From CAVPNY01 sp963706905 (GTDB lineage Bacteria; Chloroflexota; Anaerolineae; Anaerolineales; UBA4823): 64,000 nt of DNA. Location: NCBI GenBank assembly GCA_963706905.1, contig CAVPNY010000009.1, forward strand, positions 62,001-126,000. Direction: 5' to 3'. Both the position numbers and the translations under genes were made by a program. The notes beneath the pieces were generated by a model. The model saw nothing but the letters and a program-made list of their open reading frames with translations. It was not told the origin of the DNA and made no database searches. The number at the start of each line of letters is the position of its first letter. Positions within the stretch are counted from its first letter, which is position 1. This document shows, one piece after another, positions 28,563 through 38,845 of this stretch.

Positions 28563-30059
28563 TGTCATTGTTCAGGGAAAATGACACCTTAACTGGCAAG
28601 CGAAAATGTCACCTTGGCAAAGAAGATGACCCGAGTATAATCGGCACAACCCCCAACGAGAAGGCGAGAGCGGCTGTGCAAAGCCATCTCGTCTTTTCAT
28701 TTGGGTTCCTTAGCTGAGAACGAACGGCGCCAGGGGTGGTTGGGTGGGGGTTTCCAGGGCTGTCTGGGTGGCTTTGGCGCTGGGGGAAGGCTGATGACGG
28801 GCGCAGCCAGTGGCTGAAAGTGACCGACCCGAGGCGGAGCTGGCTCGGCTGGCTGGAAAGTGACCAAGGTCTGTCCCTGGTAGCAGATAGCCAGGCTTCC
28901 GTCCAGATCATGACGTAGTTCGACTTTGGCTTGGGCAAAGCTGCGCCGCTGGGGGCCAGGCGGGATCTGCAGGCGGTGCTTGTTGAAGGAGACGGTATTG
29001 TCGTTGGTCACTGTGCGGGTGTACTTGAAACAGAAATATTGGCCTGGCTCCTGGTCTTGCGGCCAAGGGATATAGGCCGAACCCGGCTGGGCAGCTTCGA
29101 CCTGGAAGCGGGCGTTGTACTTGGGCAGGTAAGCCGCCAAGACCTGGTTCGCACTCGCCACATCGCAAGCCCCGGCTTGGCGCAGCTCCTTGACCAGGCG
29201 GTCTTGCAGCGTACCCCACAGCCGTTCGATGCGTCCTTTCGCCTGGGGACTGCGGGCGGCGATCAACTGGATACCCAATTCATCCATCAGGCGGCCAAAC
29301 TGCGTGCGTGGCAGTTCACCTGCCAATTCCTGTTCTACCGTCGGCTGGCTGGGGCTCTGAAAGATGGTGTGCTGGTCAGCGTACAATGCCTGAGGCAAGC
29401 CTTGCGTCAGACATACCTGCTTCAGTACCAGGAAATAGCCGGCGGCGTCTTCTTCTTCCCGAAAACAGGCCCCCACGATCTGGTTGTTGGCATCGTCGAT
29501 CATCCCTATCAGGGTCAACCAGGCACCTCTGCCTTCCAGCCAGTCGTGGCGGCTGCCATCGGTTTGCAGCAGCATCCCCACCTGCGCATAGCGCTCCCTC
29601 CGGCTGCGATAGCGCGGCGCCCGGCGTTTCCGCGGACTGCCTTGCCCGGCTGCCCGCCGGATGCGCCGTACCGTCGAGCGCGAAACCACGATCGGCTCCG
29701 CCTGTTCGGTCAGTTCTTCGGTGAAGTGGCTATCGTTGTAGTCCTGGTAGGTGGTTTTGGCCAATGCCACAATCTTCTGCCGCACGACGTCTGCGATGCG
29801 GTTGGCTGGGGTCCTGCCTCGGTTGCCATGTGCCAGGGCTGCCACGCCCCGTTTGCGGTATGCCGCCACCAGCCGACGAAATTGCCGCTTCGATATCCCT
29901 AGCAGTTTGGCGGCGGTTGGGGCAGGTACTTTCCCGGCTTCGTAGTCAATCACCATCTTCAACTTGTGCTGTTCTTTCATCGTCAATATCACCTGTGTGT
30001 TCATAGGGTGACATTATCGCTGAACACTTAGGGGGTGACATTATCGCTGAACAACAACA
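28563..30059 (-). mobile_element. ISNCY (IS1202-like) insertion sequence, 1497 bp
   Basis: The left end begins TGTCATTGTTCAGGGAAAAT and the right end, read inward, TGTTGTTGTTCAGCGATAAT, giving imperfect terminal inverted repeats. A second copy of the repeat core (AGCGAAAATGTCACC left; TTCAGCGATAATGTCACC right) follows about 30-36 nt inside each end. One transposase gene fills the element. A perfect 17-bp target duplication flanks it, so the insertion is recent and complete. Confidence 0.92.
28697..30004 (-). CDS. ISNCY-family DDE transposase
   Basis: The 435-residue protein begins with helix-turn-helix domains (GKVPAPTAAKLLGISKRQFRRL and a second near 95-130). The integrase core follows, with acidic residues in LLQTDGSRHDW, ALYADQHTIF and PQAKGRIERLWG (D, D, E). 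A proline-rich, basic C-terminus follows. The ATG at 30004 overlaps the inner right-end repeat, so repeat binding could autoregulate transcription. The frame is intact. Confidence 0.93.
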   Translation of the reverse strand: MNTQVILTMKEQHKLKMVIDYEAGKVPAPTAAKLLGISKRQFRRLVAAYRKRGVAALAHGNRGRTPANRIADVVRQKIVALAKTTYQDYNDSHFTEELTEQAEPIVVSRSTVRRIRRAAGQGSPRKRRAPRYRSRRERYAQVGMLLQTDGSRHDWLEGRGAWLTLIGMIDDANNQIVGACFREEEDAAGYFLVLKQVCLTQGLPQALYADQHTIFQSPSQPTVEQELAGELPRTQFGRLMDELGIQLIAARSPQAKGRIERLWGTLQDRLVKELRQAGACDVASANQVLAAYLPKYNARFQVEAAQPGSAYIPWPQDQEPGQYFCFKYTRTVTNDNTVSFNKHRLQIPPGPQRRSFAQAKVELRHDLDGSLAICYQGQTLVTFQPAEPAPPRVGHFQPLAAPVISLPPAPKPPRQPWKPPPNHPWRRSFSAKEPK

Positions 30060-30076
30060 CTTTCTTTAAGTTCCTC
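30060..30076. repeat. right target-site duplication of the insertion sequence
   Basis: An exact copy of 28546-28562. The next base starts the -35 box of the ffh promoter. Confidence 0.9.
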
Positions 30077-30105
30077 TTGACCATTCCCCTTTACCTTAGT
30101 ACAAT
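30077..30105 (+). promoter_or_regulatory. ffh promoter
   Basis: TTGACC (30077-30082) and TACAAT (30100-30105) are separated by exactly 17 nt, a good sigma-70 promoter. It lies about 90 nt before the GTG start of ffh and abuts the IS target duplication. Confidence 0.75.
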
Positions 30106-30195
30106 CCCTTGCCATTAATCTTTCACGCATTCGGGATGGTGTTTTTTTCGTTATCCCGAACCAAGGTAATTTTAACTATTTAAGGCTGATCATCT

Positions 30196-31518
<1,323 letters not shown>

Positions 31519-31620
31519 ACTAATAACGGATTGTGCATTTTCTTGTAAACCTCCGGGTGAGATCTGCAATGTGCACAAAACTGAAACCTAAATTGAAAAC
31601 GCCGCCTAGTTTTTTCGGGC

Positions 31621-31631
31621 TGTGCTAAAAT
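31621..31631 (+). promoter_or_regulatory. extended -10 promoter element before rpsP
   Basis: TGTGCTAAAAT is a TG-n-TAAAAT extended -10 box 35 nt before the rpsP start. No clear -35 box is visible. The identical 11-mer occurs before the gene at 37729. Confidence 0.45.
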
Positions 31632-31665
31632 AGTCTTATTCGAAATTCGAAGGAGTGATACATCT

Positions 31666-32022
31666 ATGGTTCGTATTCGTTTACGCCGTGTCGGTGGGAA
31701 AAAACAGCCCAGCTATCGCATCGTGGCCGCAGACAAGGAAAACCCCCGTGATGGCCGTTTTCTGGAGATCCTGGGCGATTACAACCCCCGCACCGAACCA
31801 GCTACGCTAGTGCTTGATGAAAGCCGCATCTATGAATGGATGAGTAAAGGCGCTCAACCCAGCGACTCGGTTCGGCAACTTTTCCAGAGCGCTGGCGTGC
31901 TTGAGCGCTTCGAGCGCTACAAAAAGGGAGAGGCTGCCGAGACTCTGGCTGGCGAAGCCCAGGCCGCCGCAGCCACGCGGAGTGGCAGTTCAAAGACTAG
32001 CCAGACTGCTACTGTCAAATAA
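31666..32022 (+). CDS. rpsP: 30S ribosomal protein S16
   Basis: The product starts MVRIRLRRVGGKKQPSYRIV and contains DGRFLEILGDYNP, both diagnostic of S16. The core is about 80 residues; the remaining tail is alanine-, glycine- and serine-rich and makes this copy longer (118). GAAGGAGTGAT provides the ribosome site. Confidence 0.97.
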   Translation: MVRIRLRRVGGKKQPSYRIVAADKENPRDGRFLEILGDYNPRTEPATLVLDESRIYEWMSKGAQPSDSVRQLFQSAGVLERFERYKKGEAAETLAGEAQAAAATRSGSSKTSQTATVK

Positions 32023-32044
32023 GTTCTAAAAAAGTTTGGGGATT

Positions 32045-32085
32045 ATTTTCCTAAATTGAGGGCAATGCCATTATTTTAGGAAAAT
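32045..32085 (+). other. AT-rich long hairpin between rpsP and the KH gene
   Basis: ATTTTCCTAAA (32045-32055) pairs perfectly with 32075-32085. The 19-nt loop itself holds a small GGCA/TGCC hairpin. There is no terminal T run in the plus direction, so processing or attenuation within the operon is more likely than full termination. Confidence 0.45.
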
Positions 32086-32127
32086 TAAAAAACACTATCT
32101 CTAGATGTAGCGCACAGGAGGTGAGCT

Positions 32128-32364
32128 GTGCAAGATTTGATTGAATATATTGCCTTATCCCTGGTCGACGACCCGGTACAGGTGCGGGTGAGCGAGACGA
32201 AACGCGGCCCGAACGTTGAGCTGCGTCTGCAAGTCTCCAAAGAGGATATGGGGCGCGTGATCGGCAAGAACGGGCGGGTCGCCAACTCCATGCGCATCCT
32301 GCTCAAAGTGGCTGCGGCTCGAGAAGGCAAGCGCGCCACCCTGGACATTCTTGAACCTCGATGA
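32128..32364 (+). CDS. khpA: KH-domain RNA-binding protein (KhpA/YlqC-like)
   Basis: The GTG start follows AGGAGGTGAG. The 78-residue protein is a single KH domain with the RNA-binding GxxG loop in VIGKNGRVANSMR. Such proteins lie between rpsP and rimM in many bacteria, as here, and bind RNA with KhpB. The stop overlaps the rimM start by 4 nt. Confidence 0.93.
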   Translation: MQDLIEYIALSLVDDPVQVRVSETKRGPNVELRLQVSKEDMGRVIGKNGRVANSMRILLKVAAAREGKRATLDILEPR

Positions 32365-32930
32365 CCTCGATCCGGGCTGCTCAAAAAAACAAGATCATCC
32401 CAGGCTCGCCAGATGAGGGCGAGCCTGTCTTCTTGGCGGTTGGCAAGCTGCACCGCCCGCATGGCATCAACGGCGAGATCATCATGGAAGTGCTGACCGA
32501 CTTCCCCGAGCGGTTGACGACTGGCATGATTCTATATGCCGGCAAAGAGCACGAGCCTGTCCGCCTGCGCAGCCGGCGCTGGCACAACCAAAATTTACTG
32601 GTCTCCTTTGAGGGCTATACGAACCCGGAGGAAGTCAGCGGTTTGGTCAACCAGTACGTTGAGGTACACGCTTCTGATCGCCCGCCCTTGCCCGAAGGGG
32701 AATACTACCATCATCAACTACTCGGATTACAGGTCGTTGATGAGGACGGCATCCAGTTAGGTCGTTTGAAGCAAATTCTAGAAACTGGCGCAAACGATGT
32801 GTATATTGTCCAGACCGAGCAGGGCAAAGAGATTCTGCTGCCAGCGATTGATTCGGTGCTGCGTTCCATTGACCTTGCGCAAGGGCAAATCATCGTTCAC
32901 CTGCTCCCTGGCCTGCTGCCTGACAACTAA
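32361..32930 (+). CDS. rimM: 16S rRNA processing protein RimM
   Basis: RimM helps mature the 30S head and binds S19. The 189-residue product has the N-terminal motif VGKLHRPHGINGEI, the linker PPLPEGEYYHHQLLGL and the PRC-barrel part with ETGANDVYIV and EILLPAI. The start overlaps the KH gene by 4 nt. A later start is possible because the first 22 residues are unconserved. Confidence 0.95.
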   Translation: MTSIRAAQKNKIIPGSPDEGEPVFLAVGKLHRPHGINGEIIMEVLTDFPERLTTGMILYAGKEHEPVRLRSRRWHNQNLLVSFEGYTNPEEVSGLVNQYVEVHASDRPPLPEGEYYHHQLLGLQVVDEDGIQLGRLKQILETGANDVYIVQTEQGKEILLPAIDSVLRSIDLAQGQIIVHLLPGLLPDN

Positions 32931-32971
32931 ATCCTGATTGACAGCCAATCTTAGAGCTTGCAATCCATACA

Positions 32972-33017
32972 GGTGGTGAATACCACCTTGACATCGTCAA
33001 AAGGATTGTGGTATTCT
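32972..33017 (+). promoter_or_regulatory. dprA promoter with palindrome
   Basis: TTGACA (32988-32993) and TATTCT (33012-33017) are 18 nt apart. Directly upstream GGTGGT and ACCACC (32972-32987) form an inverted repeat with a 4-nt gap that could bind a regulator. Confidence 0.6.
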
Positions 33018-33067
33018 CTAGCCCATGTTAATAATGAAGAACTCAGTCTTTACTGGGGGAGGCTGAC

Positions 33068-34183
33068 ATGACTGACCCGCGCGCCTACTGGGTAGCATTC
33101 TCACTAGTCAAAGGCATCGGCTCCGTGCGCTTCCAGGCCTTGCTGGATCACTTCGGCGACCCACAGATTGCCTGGAACGCGCCCGTAGACGCATTGCGCT
33201 CCGCCGGACTGGGCGGCAAGATCGTCGAGAACCTGCTTCAGGTGCGCGCTTCGATCTCACCGGAAAAAGTATGGGAACGCATCCAGGCCCAAGGCATCAG
33301 CGTGGTGACCTGGGAAGACGAGGGATACCCTCACCGTTTGAAAGAGATCGACCAGCCGCCGCCAGTGCTTTACCTGCGCGGCAGACTATACCCAGAGGAC
33401 GAATGGGCTGTGGCCGTAGTCGGCACCCGCCGCATCACACCCTACGGCCGCCAGGTGGCTGAGGAAATCGCGGTTACCCTGGCGCACAGCGGCGTAACGG
33501 TGATCAGCGGGCTGGCGCGCGGCGTGGACGGGGTCGCGCATCAGGCTGCCCTTAACGCAGGGGGACGCAGCCTGGCAGTGCTGGGCTGCGGTGTGGACCA
33601 CATTTACCCGCCCGAACACCGCCGTCTGGCCGAGCAGATGATCAGCCAGGGGGCCTTGCTCAGCGATTACCCACCCGGGACACCACCTGATGCAGCCAAC
33701 TTTCCACCCCGCAACCGGCTTATTTCGGGCCTTTCCATGGCAGTTGTGGTGGTAGAAGCTGGCAAAACTAGCGGTGCACTGATCACGGCTGCCTTTGCCG
33801 CCGACCAGGGACGAGAGGTCTTCGCTGTGCCGGGCAACATCAACGCCCCGCACAGCCAGGGCACAAACCGGCTAATCCGCGATGGCGCCAGACCCCTGCT
33901 CGATCCACAGGAACTGCTCGAAACGCTGGAGCTGACCATGGTCACCGAGCAACGGGCAGCCCGGGTGATCTTACCCGCGGATGCGATCGAAGCCAGCTTG
34001 CTCGAGGCGCTCAGCCGCGAACCGATCCATATCGACGAGATCCGCGCCCGCACAGACTTACCGATCGAAAAAGTCACCGCCGCGCTGGCCATGATGGAAC
34101 TGAAAGGCATGGTACGCCAAGTCGGCGGGATGAGCTACGTCGCCCTGCGTGAAGCCAGGGAAGAATACAAGGTTGGGGAATGA
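33068..34183 (+). CDS. dprA: DNA processing protein DprA/Smf
   Basis: DprA loads RecA onto incoming single-stranded DNA during transformation. The 371-residue product has an N-terminal helix-hairpin domain. The Rossmann-like core has GTRRITPYGRQVAEEI, ISGLARGVDGVAHQAAL, FPPRNRLISGL and VEAGKTSGALITA. A winged helix (about 300-365) closes it. GGGGGAGG precedes the ATG. No other competence gene is in the window. Confidence 0.95.
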   Translation: MTDPRAYWVAFSLVKGIGSVRFQALLDHFGDPQIAWNAPVDALRSAGLGGKIVENLLQVRASISPEKVWERIQAQGISVVTWEDEGYPHRLKEIDQPPPVLYLRGRLYPEDEWAVAVVGTRRITPYGRQVAEEIAVTLAHSGVTVISGLARGVDGVAHQAALNAGGRSLAVLGCGVDHIYPPEHRRLAEQMISQGALLSDYPPGTPPDAANFPPRNRLISGLSMAVVVVEAGKTSGALITAAFAADQGREVFAVPGNINAPHSQGTNRLIRDGARPLLDPQELLETLELTMVTEQRAARVILPADAIEASLLEALSREPIHIDEIRARTDLPIEKVTAALAMMELKGMVRQVGGMSYVALREAREEYKVGE

Positions 34184-34190
34184 AACGAAT

Positions 34191-35279
34191 ATGATCGAAC
34201 ACTTTTATGGAGTCATCATGGCCGGGGGCGGTGGGACGCGTCTCTGGCCGCTATCTCGCAAAGCGCGTCCCAAGCAAATGTTGAGCCTGATCGAAGAACG
34301 CAGCCTGTTCCAATCAGCCATTGACCGTGTGAATGGGATCTTACCGCCTGAGCGAATCCTGGTTGTGACTGTGGCTGAACAGGCCGCTCAACTTCGCGAG
34401 CAAGCGCCAGAGATCCCAGCAGAGAACTTTCTGCTCGAGCCGATGCCACGCGGCACCGCTTCTGTAGTTGGATTGGCTGCGCAGGTTTTGCAACACCGGG
34501 ATCCACAAGCCATTATGGCGGTGCTCACCTCTGACCATTTCATCGGCAACCAGGAACGCTATCAGGATCTGCTGCGGGCTGCCCATCAGGTCGCCCTGGA
34601 TGGCTATTTAGTCACGCTCGGCATCGCCCCGACCTTTCCAGCTACCGGTTACGGGTATATTCAGCAGGGCGAGTTGCTAGGCACTTATCGAGACCAGCCA
34701 GTCTATCGGGCGATGCGTTTTAAGGAAAAACCAGATGATGCTCAGGCGCGCGCCATGCTTGAATCCGGCGACCATGCCTGGAATTCGGGCATGTTCGTCT
34801 GGCAAGTGAGCCAGATTCTGGAAGAAATCGCCCGTCAGATGCCTGACCTGGCGGCAAAGCTAGCCGAGATTGGGCAAGTCTGGGATACTCCCAGTTGCCA
34901 ATCTACCCTGGAAAGGGTGTGGCCAACCATCCAGCCCGAAACAATTGATTATGGCGTGATGGAGGGCGCTCGCCAGGTAGCCGTGATCCCTGCCCAGGGG
35001 TTGAACTGGAGCGATGTCGGCAGTTGGGATTCGTTATTTGACGTGTTGCCTGCTGACCAATCCGGCAATATCGTTATGGGCGGAGAGCATATTGCGGTGG
35101 ATACAAGAAACTCACTCGTATATGTCAATCAAGAACACCGGCTAATCGTCACGATCGGCGTCGATGATCTGGTTGTTGTAGACACTGGCGATGTATTGTT
35201 GGTTTGCCACAAATCTCAGGCGCAAAAGGTGCGACAGGTGGTCAACCAACTCAGCCGAGACGGACAGCATTATGTTTAA
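34191..35279 (+). CDS. manC: mannose-1-phosphate guanylyltransferase
   Basis: The start is placed at the ATG at 34191, just after the dprA stop, giving MIEHFYGVIMAGGGGTRLWP. The nucleotide-binding signature continues with LSRKARPKQ. Later motifs are TSDHFIGN, TLGIAPTFPATGYGYIQ, RFKEKPD, WNSGMFVW and LNWSDVGSWDSLFDV. The enzyme makes GDP-mannose from mannose-1-phosphate and GTP for glycan synthesis. At 362 residues it lacks the C-terminal isomerase domain of bifunctional enzymes. Confidence 0.93.
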   Translation: MIEHFYGVIMAGGGGTRLWPLSRKARPKQMLSLIEERSLFQSAIDRVNGILPPERILVVTVAEQAAQLREQAPEIPAENFLLEPMPRGTASVVGLAAQVLQHRDPQAIMAVLTSDHFIGNQERYQDLLRAAHQVALDGYLVTLGIAPTFPATGYGYIQQGELLGTYRDQPVYRAMRFKEKPDDAQARAMLESGDHAWNSGMFVWQVSQILEEIARQMPDLAAKLAEIGQVWDTPSCQSTLERVWPTIQPETIDYGVMEGARQVAVIPAQGLNWSDVGSWDSLFDVLPADQSGNIVMGGEHIAVDTRNSLVYVNQEHRLIVTIGVDDLVVVDTGDVLLVCHKSQAQKVRQVVNQLSRDGQHYV

Positions 35280-35303
35280 GACTGAATCAGGGAGGAGGCT
35301 GCT

Positions 35304-37616
35304 TTGGAAGCTTACTGTGTAAAATGCAAGACCAAGCGGGAGATGGATAACCCGCAAGCCGATTTCACATCCACTGGCACGCCAGGAACGCGGGGCATCT
35401 GTCCGGTGTGCGGCACAAAGCTTTTCCGCATGGGACGCACCCCGGAACATGCCAACCTGGACGCGACGGCGATCGTAGCCGGAAAAAACAAGCGCTCTGG
35501 CAAGCTGGTGATTGTTGAATCGCCCGCCAAGGCCCGCACCGTCGGGCGCTTTTTAGGTAAGGGCTATACAGTCAAGGCCTCTGTTGGCCATGTTCGCGAC
35601 CTGCTGCGCTCCCAACTCTCAGTCGATGTGGAAAACAACTTTGCGCCAAAGTACCGAGTACCGAATGCGAAACGCCCAGTGGTCAATGAGATCAAAGCGC
35701 TGGCAAAGACTCACGAAGAGATCTTCCTGGCTACCGATCCTGATCGCGAGGGCGAGGCTATCGCCTGGCACTTAAAAGAATCCGCCAACCTTGATCCGAA
35801 GAACACCCGGCGGGTTGTATTTCATGAGATTACCGAGCCAGCAATCGCCGAAGCGTTTTCCCAACCGCGCGAGATCAACATGGACCTGGTGGATGCCCAG
35901 CAGGCACGCCGCGTGCTGGATCGCCTGGTAGGTTATCAAATCAGCCCACTGCTTTGGAGAAAGGTGCGCAGCCGTCTCTCCGCCGGACGGGTGCAATCCG
36001 TCGCCCTGCGCCTGGTGGTAGAGCGCGAGCGCGAGATCGATGCTTTTATTCCAGTAGAATACTGGTCGATCGAAGCTGAATTTCAGCCGGAGGGCAAGAA
36101 ACAGACCTTTCTCGCCAAACTGGCGCGCCGAGATGGAGAGGAACCCGTCCTGGACAGCGAAGCGACGGTTCAACCGATCCTGACGGATATGGAAATCGCG
36201 GCGTATGCCATCACCAAGATCAAGCGGGGCGAGCGCCGACGCAGCCCAGCAGCACCTTTCACCACCAGCACGCTACAACAAGAGGCTTCTCGCCGCCTGG
36301 GCTATACTGCGCGGCGCACGATGGCTCTTGCCCAGCAGCTCTATGAAGGCATCGAGATTGGCGAGGGCGGTGCGGTGGGCTTGATCACTTATATGCGCAC
36401 CGATTCTACGAATGTCTCAGAGTTAGCTCAGGCGGAAGCCCGCGAATTCATCTCGGGTCGGTATGGTGAAAGCTTTATGCCGAGCGAAGCGCCGAAGTAC
36501 CGCACCAAGTCAAAAGGTGCGCAGGAAGCGCATGAGGCGATCCGCCCCACCTCGGTACTCCGCCAGCCGGTGGCGATCAAGGAATTTCTCCAGCGAGACC
36601 AGTACCGGCTGTATCAACTCATCTGGCAACGATTCCTGGCCTCCCAAATGTCCCCAGCGGTCTATGACACAGTTTCGGTGGAGGTCACCGGAACGACTGC
36701 GCAACACGAATACCTGTTAAGAGCTTCGGGGTCTACCCTGCGCTTCCAGGGATTCTTGATCGTCTATGAAGAAGCCCGGGATGAAGATCAGCCAGCCCCG
36801 GAAGAAGAGGAAGTCCGCATACCGCCAGGTCTGGAGGAAGGCCAGGCTCAGCGACTGGTGCGCCTGATCCCTGCCCAGCATTTTACCCAACCGCCGCCCC
36901 GCTACACCGAAGCTACCCTGGTGCGCACATTAGAAGAATTCGGCATCGGCCGGCCATCCACTTATGCCCCGATTTTGGGGACCATCCAGCAACGCGGCTA
37001 TGTGCTACGGGAAGGCCGCAGCCTGATCCCAACGGATATCGGGTTTACCGTCAATGACCTGCTCATAGAGCATTTCCCGGACATCCTGGACACAAGTTTT
37101 ACGGCTCGAATGGAGGAAGACCTGGACCGGATTGCAACGGGTGACCAGGATTGGGTATCGGTGATCAGCGAGTTTTACGGTCCCTTCTCTATTGACATGG
37201 CCCGGGCTGAAGCGCTGATGCCCGAAATGAAAATGGAGCTGGAACCGATTGGGCGCGCCTGCCCGGAGTGCGGGCTTGATCTTGTCATCCGCTGGGGGCG
37301 GTACGGTAAATTTATCAGCTGCAGTGGTTTCCCAAACTGCCGCCATACAGAGGCCTGGTTAGAGAAGATCGGCGTTGCCTGCCCGAAGGATGGCGGAGAC
37401 ATTGTCATGAGAAAAACCCGCAAGGGGCGAACCTTCTACGGCTGTGCCAAGTACCCGGACTGCGATTTCACTTCCTGGAAATTACCTCTCTCCGTGGCCT
37501 GTCCTCAATGCGGCGGCATGCTGGTGGTTGCCAATAAGACTACCGCACAGTGCCTGGACTGCGAGGAGCAATTCTCATTGGATCAGGTTACGGTCGAGGA
37601 AGTCGCCGCTGATTGA
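35304..37616 (+). CDS. topA: DNA topoisomerase I with N-terminal zinc ribbon
   Basis: The TTG start lies behind GGAGGAGG. Residues 1-50 form an extra zinc ribbon (Cys5/Cys8 and Cys33/Cys36, DUF5679-like). The Toprim domain follows with KLVIVESPAKARTVGRFLG and DPDREGEAIAWHL. The catalytic tyrosine is Tyr363 in TYMRTDSTN. The C-terminus has three zinc-finger modules (CPECGLDL, CPKDGGD with CAKYPDC, CPQCGG). Topoisomerase I relaxes negative supercoils. The 770-residue length is normal apart from the N-terminal addition, which is seen in this phylum. Confidence 0.96.
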   Translation: MEAYCVKCKTKREMDNPQADFTSTGTPGTRGICPVCGTKLFRMGRTPEHANLDATAIVAGKNKRSGKLVIVESPAKARTVGRFLGKGYTVKASVGHVRDLLRSQLSVDVENNFAPKYRVPNAKRPVVNEIKALAKTHEEIFLATDPDREGEAIAWHLKESANLDPKNTRRVVFHEITEPAIAEAFSQPREINMDLVDAQQARRVLDRLVGYQISPLLWRKVRSRLSAGRVQSVALRLVVEREREIDAFIPVEYWSIEAEFQPEGKKQTFLAKLARRDGEEPVLDSEATVQPILTDMEIAAYAITKIKRGERRRSPAAPFTTSTLQQEASRRLGYTARRTMALAQQLYEGIEIGEGGAVGLITYMRTDSTNVSELAQAEAREFISGRYGESFMPSEAPKYRTKSKGAQEAHEAIRPTSVLRQPVAIKEFLQRDQYRLYQLIWQRFLASQMSPAVYDTVSVEVTGTTAQHEYLLRASGSTLRFQGFLIVYEEARDEDQPAPEEEEVRIPPGLEEGQAQRLVRLIPAQHFTQPPPRYTEATLVRTLEEFGIGRPSTYAPILGTIQQRGYVLREGRSLIPTDIGFTVNDLLIEHFPDILDTSFTARMEEDLDRIATGDQDWVSVISEFYGPFSIDMARAEALMPEMKMELEPIGRACPECGLDLVIRWGRYGKFISCSGFPNCRHTEAWLEKIGVACPKDGGDIVMRKTRKGRTFYGCAKYPDCDFTSWKLPLSVACPQCGGMLVVANKTTAQCLDCEEQFSLDQVTVEEVAAD

Positions 37617-37670
37617 CAAATCCGGCACGAGTTTTGCACTTTTAAAAACCGAGAGGATTTTCGTACTTTT

Positions 37671-37680
37671 GTGCTAAAAT
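37671..37680 (+). promoter_or_regulatory. extended -10 promoter element
   Basis: GTGCTAAAAT, preceded by T, repeats the 11-mer found before rpsP. It lies 49 nt upstream of the ATG at 37729. Confidence 0.4.
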
Positions 37681-37728
37681 TTATGCAGGATGGCATAGAT
37701 TAGCCCTCATCAGCGGAGTAAAAGACCT

Positions 37729-38769
37729 ATGGACGCAATACGTGAACAATTCAACAAGCCCCTCGTAGTAGGAATCGCGGCTTTTATCGTTGGCCTGTTC
37801 ATTGGCCTGGTGATACTGGGCTGGTGGTTATGGCCGGTCCAATGGACCGATGCGGCGCCAGCGGACTTGAGGCCTGAATTCCAGGAGATTTACCTGCGCA
37901 TGGCTATCGATCAATACACCCTGCGCCCGGATACAGCTGTCGCTCAACAGCGAATTGCTGAGATCGGAACTGATGCTCCGCAGATCCTGGCTGAGATCGC
38001 CGCCGATCCTCAATCACAGAACCCAGATTCGATCCAGACTTTCGTCTCTTTATCAGGCGAGGCTGCTGGTATGCCAGCTCCGAGTGAAGAAGCCCCACCG
38101 GCTGAAGAAACGCCGGCAGTAACCCCGGGGGTTACACCGCCAGCCGAAGAGGCAGCCGGTACGACCAGCACCGCCCGGAAATTACTGCCGTGGTTCTGCC
38201 TGATAACACTTGTGCTTGCGCTAGCCCTGGTGGCGGTCTTTCTCCTGCGGAACCGCTCGATCAACTTTAATTTGCCAAAAGCCCATAAAGAACCAGCCCC
38301 ACAGGCAGTCTATCCCGAGTACACTGCAACTGGCGAGGAGACCCCACTGGCTCAGTTCATGACCACTTATCAGAGCGGCAATGATCTGTATGATGACTCT
38401 TTCAGCATCGACTCACAAGCTGGTGAATTCCTCGGCGAATGCGGTGTGGGCATCTCCGAGACGATCGGCGTTGGCGATCCCAAGAAAGTCGCCGCGTTCG
38501 AAGTGTGGTTATTTGACAAGAACGATATCCAAACTGTCACCAAGGTATTGATGAGCCGGCATGCATTTACCGATGAAACCATCCGTCAGCGCCTAGCTGC
38601 TAAAGGCGAGCCGGTGCCGGCTGACCCAGGTCGCGAGATGGTGCTGGAGACGGCAACCCTGCGGCTGACGGCACGGGTTGTGGATATGTCCTACGGCATG
38701 GGCGCGCTGCCCACAGAGAGCTACTTCGACCGGATGACACTGGAACTGGTCGCCTGGTCCAAAGTATAG
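37729..38769 (+). CDS. two-helix membrane protein of unknown function
   Basis: The 346-residue protein has a membrane helix at residues 12-35, whose end contains GWWLWPVQW. An extracellular acidic, proline- and alanine-rich linker follows (about 110-150), then a second helix (about 155-175). A C-terminal soluble domain has EVWLFDKNDIQTVTKVLMS and LRLTARVVD. Both termini are predicted on the cytoplasmic side. I recognise no named family. Its position after topA gives no clear hint. Confidence 0.75.
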   Translation: MDAIREQFNKPLVVGIAAFIVGLFIGLVILGWWLWPVQWTDAAPADLRPEFQEIYLRMAIDQYTLRPDTAVAQQRIAEIGTDAPQILAEIAADPQSQNPDSIQTFVSLSGEAAGMPAPSEEAPPAEETPAVTPGVTPPAEEAAGTTSTARKLLPWFCLITLVLALALVAVFLLRNRSINFNLPKAHKEPAPQAVYPEYTATGEETPLAQFMTTYQSGNDLYDDSFSIDSQAGEFLGECGVGISETIGVGDPKKVAAFEVWLFDKNDIQTVTKVLMSRHAFTDETIRQRLAAKGEPVPADPGREMVLETATLRLTARVVDMSYGMGALPTESYFDRMTLELVAWSKV

Positions 38770-38845
38770 TGAGGTCCTGGTAGGCGCAAATACTCATTAG
38801 GGCAAGATGCCGGGCAAGCAACCTAAAAACGAAGTCCTGATTAGC

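Noticed and set aside
28931..29902. 323-codon open frame on the plus strand
   Set aside because: It lies antisense to the intact transposase, has no recognisable motifs and no ribosome site; it is a shadow of a GC-rich gene.
32045..32085. Riboswitch before the KH gene
   Set aside because: A single AT-rich hairpin is present; no known aptamer core can be recognised.
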